The notes beneath the pieces are model-generated. The model was given only the letters and a program-made list of their open reading frames with translations, was not told the origin of the DNA and made no database searches. Shown here in pieces: positions 53,785 through 64,000 of a DNA stretch of 64,000 bases (within the stretch, counting starts at the first letter, position 1; each line of letters begins with the position of its first letter). A program made the translations under genes and the position numbers. Source of the stretch: Papilionanthe hookeriana x Papilionanthe teres (Eukaryota > Streptophyta > Magnoliopsida > Asparagales > Orchidaceae); contig CM040428.1 of NCBI GenBank assembly GCA_022702705.1, positions 91,260,287-91,324,286 on the forward strand, given 5' to 3'.

Positions 53785-54891
53785 TTTGGTCAAAATTAGA
53801 CCCATTAGGTTAATGGGGTGGTCATATGTCAGAAATTGAGCATTTTGACCAAAGTTGGATTTTTGGTCAAAAGTTGTCCTATTCAAGTCAAGGAGGTGGT
53901 CATTATGTCAATAATTGACAATTTGACCAAAATTCACCTTTTGGTCAAAAGTTGACCTATTGGGTTAATGGGTTGGTCATTGGGTCAATGATTAACCGTT
54001 TTGGCCAGAGTTGACTTTTTGGTTTAAAGTTGACCTATTGGGTCAATGTGTTGGTCATTAGGTCAGAAATTGACCATTTTGACCAAAGTTGACTTTTTGG
54101 TCAAAAGATGACCTATTGCGTCAACGGATGTTCATTTGGTCAAAAATTGACTATTTTGACCAAAATTGACTTTTTGGTCAAAAGTTGATCGATTGGGTTA
54201 ATGAGTTGGTCATTGGGTCAAGGTTTGACCATTTTGACCAAATTTGTCTTTTTGGACAAAAGTTGACCTATTGGGTTAATGGGTTGGTCATTGGATCAAG
54301 AATTGACCATTTTGATCAAAGTTGACTTGTTGGTCAGAGATTGACTTATTGGGTCAACATTGGTCATTAGGTCAAAATTTGACTATTTTTAAAAAAAATT
54401 AAATTTTTGGTCAAAAGTTGACCCATTAGGTTAATGGGGTGGAGATTGGGTCAGAAATTGACCATTTTGACCAAAGTTGACTTTTTAGTCAAAAGTTGAC
54501 CTATTTAGTCAATGAGTTGGTAATTGGGTTAAGAATTGACCATTTTGACCAAAGATGACTTTTTGGTCAAAAGTTGACCAATTTGGTCAATGGGTTGGTC
54601 ATTGGGTCAAAAATTGACCATTTTGACCAAATTTGACTTTTTGGTTAAAAGTTTACCTATTGGGTCAATGGGTGGTCATTAGGTCGAAAATTAGTTATTT
54701 TGCTATAGTTGACTTTTTGGTCAAAAGTAGACCTATTGGGTCAGTGGGTTTGTCATTGGATCAAGGTTTGACCATTTTGACCAAAGTTGTCTTTTTGGAC
54801 AAAAGTTGACCAATTAGGTCAATGGGTTGGTCATTAAGTCAAGGATTGACCATTTTGATCAAAGTTGACTTGTTGGTTAGAGATTGACTTA

Positions 54892-55039
54892 TTAGGTCAA
54901 TAATTGGTCATTATGTCAAAAAATTGACTATTTTTAACAAAATTAAATCTTTGATCAAAAGTTGACCCTTAGATTGATAATTGGTCATTAGATCAAAATT
55001 GGTATCGCCAAATTTAAATCTTTGATCAAAAGTTAACCC
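54892..55039 (+). repeat. Local duplication of one monomer
   Basis: A type 1/type 2 composite from TTAGGTCAATAATTGG to GTTGACCC (54892-54968) is followed by a second, more ragged copy from TTAGATTGATAATTGG to GTTAACCC (54969-55039). Both contain AAATCTTTGATCAAAAGTT, a rare variant, which shows that they are sister copies. The second carries TTGGTATCGCCA and is one of the TCGA-like ragged patches. Confidence 0.8.
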
Positions 55040-56663
55040 ATTAGGTCAACGGGGTGGTCATTGGGTTTGAAAATGATCATTTTGACCAAAGTTTACTTTT
55101 TGGTTAAAAGTTGACATATTTGGTCAATGAGTTGGTAATTTGCTTATGAATTGATCATTTTTTACCAAAGATGACTTTTTGGTCAAAAGTTGACCTATTG
55201 GGTTAATGGGTTGGTCGTTGGGTTAAAAATTGACCATTTTGACCAATGTTGACTTTTTAGTCAAAAGTTGACCTATTGGATCAATGGGTGTTCATTAGGT
55301 CAAAAATTGACTTTTTTTGACCAAAATTGACTTTTTGGACAAAAGTTGGTGTATTGGGTCAATGGGTTTATCATTGGGTCAAGAATTCGCCATGTTTACC
55401 AAAGTTAAATTTTTGGTCAGAGATTGACTTATTGGGACAATAATTGGTCATTAATTCGAAAAGTGACTATTTTGACCAAAAATTGACATTTCGGTCAAAA
55501 GTTACCCAATTAGGCCAATGAGTTGGTTAATGGGTCAAGGATTGATTATTTTGACCGAAGTTGACTTTTTGGTCAAAAGTTAACCTATTGGGTCAATGAG
55601 TTTGTCAATCGGTCAATGATTGTCCATTTTGACCAAAGTTGACTTTTGGTCACAGATTGACTTATTAGGTCAGTAATTGATCATTAGGTCAAAATTGATT
55701 ATTTTGACAAAAATTGAATTTTTGGTCAAAATTTAACCCATTGGGTCAACGGGGACGTCATTAGGTCAGAAATTGATCATTTTGACCAAAGTTGATTTTT
55801 GGGTCAAAAGTTGACCTATTTGGACAATGAGTTAGTAATTGGGTCAAAAATTTACTATTTTGACCCAAACTGAATTTCTGGTCCAAAGTTGACCTATTGG
55901 GTCAATAGATTGGTCGTTGGGTGAAAGATTGACCATTTTGACTGAAGTTGACTTTTTGGTAGAAAGTTGACTTTTTGGGTCAAGGGTTGGTCATTGGGTC
56001 ACAAATTGACCATTTTGTCCAAAGTTGACTTTTTATTTTAAAGTTGACCTATTGGGTCAATGGGAGGTCATTAGGTCAAAAATTGACTATTTTGACTACA
56101 TATGATGTAGTCAAAGGGTCAAGGATTAACCATTTTGACCAAAGTTGACTTTTTAGTCAGAGATTAACTTATTTGGTCAATAATTGATCATTCAGGCAAA
56201 AAATTGACAAATTTGACCAAAATTGAATTTTTGGTCAAAAGTTGACCCATTGGGTCAATGAGATGGTCATTGGGTCAGAAATTGACATTTTTACCAGAGT
56301 TGACTTTTTGGTCAAAAGTTGACCTATTCGGTCAATGGGGTGGTCATTAGGTCAAAAATTAACTATTTTGACCAAAATTGACTTTTTGGTCAAAAGTTGA
56401 CCTATTGGGTCAATGGCTTGGTCATTGGGTTAAGGATTGATCATTTTAACCAAAGTTGATTTTTTGTCAAAAGATGACCAATTAGATCGATGGGTTGGTC
56501 ATGGTTCAAGGATTGACCATTTTGACCAAAGTTGATTTTTAGTCAAAGATTAACTTATTGGGTCAATAATTGGTTAGTAGGTTAATAATTTAATATTTTG
56601 ACAAAAATTGAATTTTTGGTCAAAAGTTGACCTATTGGGTCAATGGGTTGGTCATAGGGTCAA

Positions 56664-56741
56664 GGATTGACCATTTTGACCAAAGTTGACTTTTTGGTCA
56701 AAAGTTGACTTATTGGGTCAATGGGTTGGTCATTGGGTCTA
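56664..56741 (+). repeat. Reference monomer, 78 bp, near consensus
   Basis: A clean unit: the next unit starts with the same GGATTGACC exactly 78 bp downstream. Within the monomer, TGAC cores begin at offsets 5, 14, 24 and 43 and GTCA cores at 34, 54, 66 and 74, so a core occurs every 8-12 bp (mean 9.75). Runs of T and A separate the cores (TTTT at 11-14, TTTTT at 28-32, AAAA at 37-40). The array consensus I read by eye has 21 G, 11 C, 27 T and 19 A. Length 78 is 26 codons, which is why spurious open frames repeat the same 26-residue pattern. Confidence 0.93.
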
Positions 56742-57899
56742 GGATTGACCATTTCGACCAAGGTTAACTTTTTGGTCAGAATTTGACCTGTTGGGTTAAT
56801 GGGTTGGTCATTGTGTCAAGGATTGATGATTTTGACCAAAGCTGAATTTTATGTCAGAGATTTACTAATTAGGTCAATAATTGGTCATTAATTTAAAAAT
56901 TGACTATTTTGACCAAAATTAAATTTTTTTTCAAAAGTTGACCCATTGGGTTAACGGGGTAGTCATTGGGTCAGAAATTTACCATTTTGACCAAAGCTGA
57001 CATTTTAGTCAGAGAATAACTTATTGGGTCAATAATTGGTCATTAGGTCAAAAATTGATTATTTTGACCAAAATTGACTTTTTGTCAAAAGTTGACCCAT
57101 TACGTCAATGGGATGGTCATTTTGTGTGAAATTGACCTTTTTGACCAAATTTGACTTTTTCTTCAAAAGTTGACATTTTCGGTCAATGAGGTGGTCATTA
57201 GGTCAAAAATTAACAATTTTGACCAAAATTGACTTTTTGGTCAAAAGTTGTACTTTTGGGTCAATGAGTTTGTAATTAGATCGAGAATTAACCATTTTGA
57301 CCAAAGTTGATTTTTGGTCAAAAGATGACCTATTGGGTCAATGGGAGGTCATTCGGTAAAAAATTGACTATTTTGACCAAATTTGACTTTTTAGTCAAAA
57401 GTTAACCTAGTGGGTCAATCTGTTTGTCATTGGGTCAAAGATTGACCATTTTGACCAAAGTTGTCTTTTTGGTCAGAGATTGAGTTATTGAGTCGATAAT
57501 TGGTCATTAGGTGAAATTTACTTTTTGACCAAAATTGAATTTTTTGTCGATAATTGACCCATTAGATTCAATGTAGGAGGTCATTGGATCGAGAAATTAA
57601 CCATTTTGACCAAAGTTGATTTTTTGGTCAAAAGTTGACCTATTTGGTGAATGAGTTAGTAATTGGGTCAAAAATTGACATTTTTGACCCAAATTAAATT
57701 TTTGGTCAAAAGTTGACCTAATGGGAGAATGGGTCAAAAATTGACCATTTTGGCTAAAGTTGACTTTTTAGTCAAAAGTTGACCTATTGGTTCAATGGGT
57801 GGTCATTAGGTCCCAAATTGACTATTTTGACCAAAATTGACTTTTTGGTCAAAAGTTGTTATATTTGGTCAATTTGTTTGTCATTGGGTCAAGAATTGA

Positions 57900-60800
57900 C
57901 CATTTTGACCAAAGTTGACTTTTTGGTCAAAAATTGTCTTATTGGGTCAATAATAGGTCATTAATTCAAAAATTGAGTTTTTTACCAAAATTAACTTTTT
58001 GATCAAAAGTTGACCAATTAGCAAATGGGTTAGTCATTGGGTCAAGATTTGATCATTTTGACCAAAGTTGACTTTTTGCTCAAAAGTTGATCTATTAGGT
58101 CAATGGGTTGGTTATTGGGTCAAGGATAGACCATTTTGACCAAAGCTGACTTTTTGGTTAGAGATTAGCTTATTGGGTATATAATTGGTCATTAGGTAAA
58201 AAATGGACTTTTTTGACCAAAATAGACTTTTTGGTCAAAAGTTGACCTATTGGGTCAATGCATTGGTGATTGGGTCAAGGTTTGACCATTTAGACCAAAG
58301 TTGACTTTTTGGTTAAAAATTGATTAATTGGGTCAATTAGGTGGTCATTAGGTCAAAAATTGACTATTTTGACAAAAATTGAGTTTTTGGGCAAAAGTTG
58401 ACCTATTGGGCCAATGAGTTGGTGATTATGTCAAAAATTGACTATTTTGACCAAAATTGACTTTTTGGTCAAAAGTTGACCTATTGGGTCATTTTGACCC
58501 TAGTTGGCTTTTTGGTCAAAAGTTGATCGATTGGGTCAATGGGTTGGTCATTAGGTCAATGATTGACCATTTTGACCGAAGTTGACTTTTTGATCAGAGA
58601 TTGACTTATTGGGTTAATAATTGCTCATTAGGTCAAAAATTAACTATTTTGACCAAGATTGAATTTTTGGTCAAAAGTTGACCCATTGGGTCAATGGGCT
58701 GGTCATTGGGTCTAAAATTGATCATTTTGACCAAAGTTGACTTTTTAGTCAAAAGTTGACATATTGTGCAATGGGGGTGGTCATTAAGTAAAAAAATTGA
58801 CTATATTAACCAAAATTAACTTTTTGGTCAAAAGCTGACCTAATGTCTCAATGGGTTGATCATTGTGTTAAGGATTGACTATTTTGACTAAAGTTCACTT
58901 TTTGATCAAAAGTTGGCCTATTGAGTCAATGGGTTGGTCATTGGGTTAAGGATTGACCTTTTTCACCAAAGTTGACCTTTAACAGATTGACTTATTGGGT
59001 CAATAATTGATCATTATGTCAAAAATTAACTATTTTGGGCTAAAGTTAACCTATTGGGTCTATTGGTTGGTCATTAGGTCAAGGTTTGACCATTTTGATC
59101 AAATTTGACTTTTTGGTCAAAAGTTGACTCATTAGGTTAATCATTGGGTCAGAAATTGGAAATTTTAACTGAACTTCACTTTTTTGTCAAAAGTTGACTA
59201 TGTGGGTTAATGGAGTGGTCATTAGGTCATTGATAATTTTGACCAAAATTAACTTTTCGGTCAAAAGTTGACCTATTGTGTCAATGGGTTGGTCATTGGG
59301 TTAAGGATTTACCATTTTGACCTGAGTTAACATTTTGGTCAAAAGTTGACCTATAGGGTTAATGGGTTTTTCATTGAATAAAAGAATGATAATTTCGACC
59401 AAAAATTGATCGTTTTGACCAAAATTTAATTTTTGGTCAAAATTTGACCCATTAGTTCAATTGGGTGGTTATTATGTCAGAAATTGATCATTTTGACCAA
59501 ACTTGTCTTTTGTCAAAGTTGATTATGGGTTAATGATTTCATTGGGTCGAAATTATGATGGGTTGGTCATTGGGTCTGAAATTGATAATTTTGACCAAAC
59601 TTGACTTTTTCGTAAAATGTTAAACTATTAGGTCAATGCGGTGGCCATTAAGTAAAAAATTGACTGTTTTGACCAAAATTGACTTTTTGGTCAAAACTTG
59701 ACCTTTTGAGTCAATGGGTTGTTCATTGGGCCAATGATTGACCATTTTGACCAAAGTTGACTTTTGGTCAAAAGTATTGGGTCAATGAGTTAGTTATTGG
59801 GTCAAAGATTGACCATTTTGACCAAAGCTAACTTTTTTATCATTAGGTCGAGAATTAGCCATTTTGACCAATGTTGACATTTTGGTCAAAAGTTCATCTA
59901 TTTGGTCAATGAGATGGTCATTAGGTCAAAATGTGACTATTTTAACCAAAATTCACTTTTTGGTCAAAAGTTGAGCTATTTAATTAATGGGTTGGCCATT
60001 GGGTCAAGGATTGACCATTTTGACCAAAGTTGACTTTTTTGTCAGAGATTGACTTATTGGGTCGATAAATGGTCATTAGGTCAAAAATTGATTATTTTGA
60101 CCAAAATTAAATTTTTGGTCAAAAGTTTAACCGTTGGGTCAATGGTGTTGTGATGGTGTTAGAAATTAACCATTTTGAGCAAAGTTAATTTATTGGGTTA
60201 ATGGGTAGGTCATTGGGTAAAGGATTAACCATTTTGAGCAAAGTTAACTTATTAGTTAGAGTTTAACTTATTGGGACAATAATTGGTCAATTGGTCAAAA
60301 TTGACTATTTTAACGAAAATTGACTTTTTGGTCAAAGGTTAATGGGTTGGTCATTGCGTCAAGGATTGACTATTTTGACCAAAGTTGACTTTTTGGTCAG
60401 AAGTCACTTTTTAGGTCAATGGGTTGGTCAATTTTGTGAAGGATTGACCATTTTGACTAAAGTTGACTTTTTAGTTAGAGATTGACTTATTCGGTTAATA
60501 ATTGGTCCTTAGGTCAAAAATTGATTATTTTGACTAAAATTGAATTTTTGGTCAAAGTTGACCTGTTAGGACAATGGGGTGGTCATTATGTCAGAAATTG
60601 ACCATTTTGTCCAAAGTTGGCTTTTTGGTCAAAAGTTGACCTATTTAGGTCAATGAGGTGGTCATTAGGTCAAAAATTGACAATTAGACCAAAATTCACC
60701 TTTTGGTCAAAAGTTAACCTATTGGGTCAATGGGTTGGTCATTAGGTCAAGGATTGACCATTTGGATCAAAATTGACTTGTTGGTCGTAGATTGACTTAT

Positions 60801-62000
60801 TGGGTCAATAATTGGTCATTAGGTCAAAAATTGACTATTTTTAACAAAATTAAATTTTTGGTCAAAATTTGACCTATTGGGTTGTTGGGTCATTTGGTCA
60901 AAAATTGACCATTCTGACCAAAGTTGACTTTTTGGTCAGAAGTTAACCTATTTAGTCAATGTGTTGGTAATTGGGTCAAGAATTAACCATTTTGACAAAA
61001 GATGACTTTTTTGGCAAAAGTTGACCAATTGGGTCAAAAATTGACCATTTTGACTATAGTTGACTTTTTGGTCAAAAGTTTACCTATTGGGTCAATGGGT
61101 GGTCATTAGGTCAAAAATTAACTATTTTGACCAAAAGTGACTTTTTGGTCAAAAGTTGACCTATTGGGTCAACGATTGACCATTTTGAACAAAGTTGACT
61201 TTTTGGTCAGAGATTTATTTATTGGGTCAATAATTGGTCATTAATTTAAAATTTGATTATTTTGACGAAAATTACCATTTTTGTCGAAAGTTGACATATT
61301 AGGTCAATGGGTTGGTCATTGGGTCAAGGATTGTTCATTTTGACTAAAGTACACTTTTTGGTCAAAAGTTGACATATTGGGTCAATGGCTTGGTCATTGG
61401 GTCAAGGATTGACCATTTTGACCAAAGTTGACTTTTTGTTTAGAGATTGACTTACATGGTTTAAAAATGGTCATTAGGTCAAAATTTGACTATTTTGACC
61501 AAATTTGACTATTTTAACCAAAATTGACTTTCTGGTTAAAAGTTGACCTTTTGGGTTAATAGGTTGTTCATTGGGTCATAAATAACCATTTTGACAAAAG
61601 TTGACTTTTTGGTCCAAAGTTTACAAATTAGGTCCATTGGGTGGTCATTAGGTCAAAAATTGACAATTCTGACCAAAATTGACTTCTTGGTCAAAAGTCG
61701 ACCTATTGGGCCAATGTGTTGGTCGTTATGTCAAAAATTAACTATTTTGACCAAAATTGACTTTTTGGTCAAAAGTTCACATTTTGGGTCAATGGGGTAG
61801 TCATTAGGTAAAAAATTGACTATATTGACAAAAATTAACTTTTTGGTCAAAATTTAACCTATTGTGTCAATGGGTTGCTCATTGTGTCTAGGATTGACTA
61901 TTTTAACTGAAGTTCACTTTTGGTCAAAAGTTGACCTATTGGTTTAATGAGTTAGTCATTTGGTCAAGGATTGACCATTTTGTTCGAAGTTGACCTTTTT
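57900..62000 (+). repeat. Partial super-repeat copy, closest to 36.3-39.2 kb
   Basis: Shared marks with 36.3-39.2 kb at an offset of about 22.4 kb: GTCTATTGGTTGGTC (36695 and 59058, 22363), CAATTTTGTGAAGG (37938 and 60429, 22491), and TACCATTTTTGTCGAAAG (38821 and 61273, 22452). The fused-monomer junction at 59840 also belongs to this family. The spacing of the four related copies (about 6.8, 8.85 and 6.8 kb) suggests a composite period near 15.7 kb. No gene is visible. Confidence 0.75.
61488..61525 (+). repeat. 19-bp internal tandem duplication
   Basis: GACTATTTTGACCAAATTT (61488-61506) is followed by a near copy with ACC changed to AACC-type variants (61507-61525). Fifth instance at the same monomer position. 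The related locus near 39035-39055 has one copy only. Confidence 0.9.
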
Positions 62001-64000
62001 GCCAGAGATTGACTTATTCGGTCAATAATTGCTCGATATGTCAAAAAATAACTATTTTGGTCAAAAGTTGACCTGTTGGGTCTATGGGTTGGTCATTGGG
62101 TAAAGGATTGACCATTTTGACCAAACTTGACTTTTTGGTCAAAAGTTGACCTAATGGGTTAATGGGATGGTCATTGGGTCAGAAATTGACCATTTTAACC
62201 AAATTTAACTTTTTGGTTAAAAATTAACTTTTTGGGTTAATGAGCTGGTCATTAAGTCAAAAATTAATAATTTTGACACAAATTAACTTTATGGTCAAAA
62301 GTTAACATATTGGGTCAATGGGTTGATCATTGGGTCAAGATTGACCATTATGACCAAAGGTGACTTTCTGGTCAAAAGTTGACCTATTGGGTCAATGGGT
62401 TGGTCTTTGGTTCAATGATTGACCATTTTGACCAAAGTTAACTTTTTGGTCAGAGATAGACTTAGTGTGTCAATAGTTGGTCATTAGGTAAAGAATTGAC
62501 TATTTTGACCAAAGTTGTCATACGAGTCGAAAGTTGACTATTGGGTCAATGGGTTGGTCATTAGGTCAAAAATTGAGTATTTTGACCAAAGATGACTTTT
62601 TGGTGAAAGTTGACCTATTAGGTCAACGGGGTGGGTCAAACAGTTGACCATTTTGAGCAAAGTTGACCTATTGGGTCAATGGGTAGCCATTAAGTCAAAA
62701 ATTGACTATTTTGACCAATATTGAATTTTTGGTCAAAATTTGACGCATTACGTCGACGGAGTGGTAATTAGGTCAAAAATTGACAATTTGACCAAAATTG
62801 ACTTTTTGGTCAAATGTTGACCTATTGCGTTAATGAGTTGCTCACTGGGTCAATGATTTACCTTTTAGCTAAAGTTGACTTTTTGGTTAAAAGTTGCCCT
62901 ATTGGGGCAATGAGCTGGACATTGGGTCAGAAATTGACCATTTTGACCAAAGTTGACTTTTTGATCAAAAGTTGACATATTGGGTCAATGTGTGGTCATT
63001 AGGTCAAAAATTGACTATTTTGACAAAAATTGACATTTAGGTCAAAAGTTGACCTATTGGATCAATGGGTTAGTCATTGGGTCAAGGTTTGACCATTTTG
63101 ACCAAAGTTATCTTTTTGGTCAAAAGTTGACCTATTGGGTCAATGGATTGGTCATTGGATCAAGGGTTGATTATTTTGACTAAAGTTGACTTATTGGTCT
63201 GAGATTGACTTATTGGGTTAATAATTGGTCATTAGATCAAAATTTGACTATTTTGACCAAAATTGATTTTTTGGTCAAAAGTTAACACATTGGGTCAACG
63301 GGGTGGTCATTGGGTCAAAAAATTGACCATTTTGACCAAAGTTGACTTTTTGGTCAAAAGTTGACCTATTTGGTCAATGAGTTAGTAATTGGGTCAAGAA
63401 TTGCTCATTTTGAGCAAAGATGACTTTTTTGGTCAAAAGTTGACCTATTGTGTCAATGGGTTGGTCCTTGGGTCAAAAATTGACTATTTTTTACGAAAGT
63501 TGACTTTTTGGTCAAAAGTTGACCTATTGGGTCAATGGTTGGTCATTAGGTCAAAAATTTACTATTTTGTCCAAATAGACTTTTTGTTCAAAAGTTGACC
63601 TATTGGGTCAACGATTAACCATTTTGGCCAAAGTTGACTTTTCGGTCAGAGATTGACTTATTGGGTCACTAATTGGTCATTAGGTCAAAAATTAACTATT
63701 TTGACCAAAGATGGATTTTTGCTCAAAAGTTAACCCATTGGGTCAAGGAGGTGGTCATTGGGTCAGAAATTGACCATTTTCACAAAAGTTGACTTTTTGG
63801 TTAAAAGTTGACCTATTTGATCAATGAGATGGTAATTTGGTCAAAAATTGACCATTTTAACCAAAGATGACTTTTTGGTCAAAAGTTCACTTATTGGGTT
63901 AATGGGATTAGTCATTGGGCCAAAAATTGACCATTTTGACCAAGGTTGAGTTTTTGGTCAAAAGTTGATAATTCGGTTAATGGGTGGTCATTAGGTAAAA
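62000..64000 (+). repeat. HOR array to the right window edge
   Basis: Near-consensus satellite. Type 1 monomers begin at 63201 and 63649, a 448-bp six-monomer HOR in which the last unit is shortened by about 20 bp (ATTGGGTCAACGATTAACC near 63605). A short ragged patch lies near 62515-62540. A monomer fusion GTCAAACAGTTGACC lies near 62636-62650. The array continues out of the window. Confidence 0.8.

Larger units (their letters stand above)
49020..57900 (+). repeat. Unit B of the ~8.85-kb tandem super-repeat
   Basis: Partner of 40180-49000. Type 1 monomers at 49418, 49649, 49883 and 50270 give spacings of 231, 234 and 387 bp against 229, 233 and 390 bp in unit A, so higher-order structure as well as sequence is copied. 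It contains a 44-45-bp duplication (53696-53784) and a whole-monomer duplication (54892-55039) that unit A lacks, so both arose after the copies separated. Satellite throughout, no gene. Confidence 0.85.
22657..64000 (+). repeat. Satellite array, right contig part (same 78-bp monomer)
   Basis: The same monomer continues in the same orientation after the assembly gap and runs off the right edge, about 530 copies. From 22657 to about 32080 the copies are ragged, with many small deletions and TCGA in place of TCAA. From about 32081 onward most copies are close to consensus, with short ragged patches. No gene or mobile element is visible. The only clearly foreign-looking stretch is about 37 bp near 48977. 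Confidence 0.97.

Noticed and set aside
61591..61800. Open frame on + strand with repeating peptide of the type LTILTKVDFLVKS
   Set aside because: Monomer length 78 is a multiple of 3, so any chance open frame repeats a 26-residue pattern. Frames end after two to three monomers, positions do not correspond between paralogous copies, and there is no start context or conserved frame. The same applies to all 60-77-residue frames on the + strand, e.g. 4436-4621, 19748-19966, 45660-45893 and 57779-57964.
1..64000. CRISPR array
   Set aside because: Short regular repeats suggest it at first sight, but there are no unique spacers: the whole 78-bp period is repeated, each unit contains eight internal cores, and no cas-like gene is present.
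1..64000. Telomeric or subtelomeric repeat
   Set aside because: No run of TTAGGG, TTTAGGG or similar; TTAGG occurs only singly as a variant of TTGGG.
1..64000. rRNA spacer, 5S or tRNA cluster
   Set aside because: No conserved rRNA segment, and no tRNA A and B boxes or cloverleaf, in any region read on either strand.
1..64000. Promoter made of clustered W-boxes
   Set aside because: The TTGAC cores are uniform through the whole array and no gene is adjacent, so local regulatory function cannot be supported. Kept only as a density observation.

Overview
The window is a single uninterrupted block of tandem-repeat (satellite) DNA from a eukaryote. No protein-coding, rRNA, tRNA, transposon or CRISPR feature can be supported. 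The repeat is a head-to-tail monomer of about 78 bp (a clean copy lies at 56664-56741), present roughly 800 times in one orientation. Every monomer carries the core TGAC or its complement GTCA eight times, about once per 10 bp. A nuclear satellite block, plausibly centromeric or pericentromeric heterochromatin, is the best reading. The species cannot be named from the sequence. A plant is a weak guess only, because of the density of TTGAC cores and the general size of plant satellites.

Four levels of organisation are visible. (1) A ~10-bp sub-repeat, the TGAC/GTCA core. (2) The 78-bp monomer, whose eight cores run + + + - + - - -, an order that is its own reverse complement, so the monomer is an imperfect palindrome. 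(3) A higher-order repeat (HOR) in which six diagnosable monomer types follow each other, about 463 bp (clean example 32152-32614), with 3-, 4-, 5- and 7-monomer variants. (4) Super-repeats of about 2.85, 6.8, 7.3-7.5 and 8.85 kb that carry the same private mutations and the same order of HOR variants.

Layout: 1-2600, HOR array. 2600-4750 and 5450-7600, a 2.85-kb duplication. 6480-13650 and 14010-21080, a ~7.3-kb duplication. 21260-22156, the start of a third copy, cut by a 500-N assembly gap (22157-22656). 22657-32080, a ragged tract rich in TCGA, holding another partial copy at 26440-27800. 32081-64000, mostly clean array made of related 6.8-8.9 kb super-repeats. The best of these is an 8.85-kb tandem pair (about 40180-49000 and 49020-57900), with a junction at 48925-49178 that contains the only clearly non-satellite stretch in the window (about 48977-49013).

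Two points most deserve a second look. One is the dyad-symmetric, helically phased architecture of the monomer. The other is the patchy replacement of TCAA by TCGA with ragged indels, which is either an assembly-consensus artefact or a real sequence or methylation boundary. All repeat relations were read by eye, so block edges are approximate, usually to within one monomer or worse.
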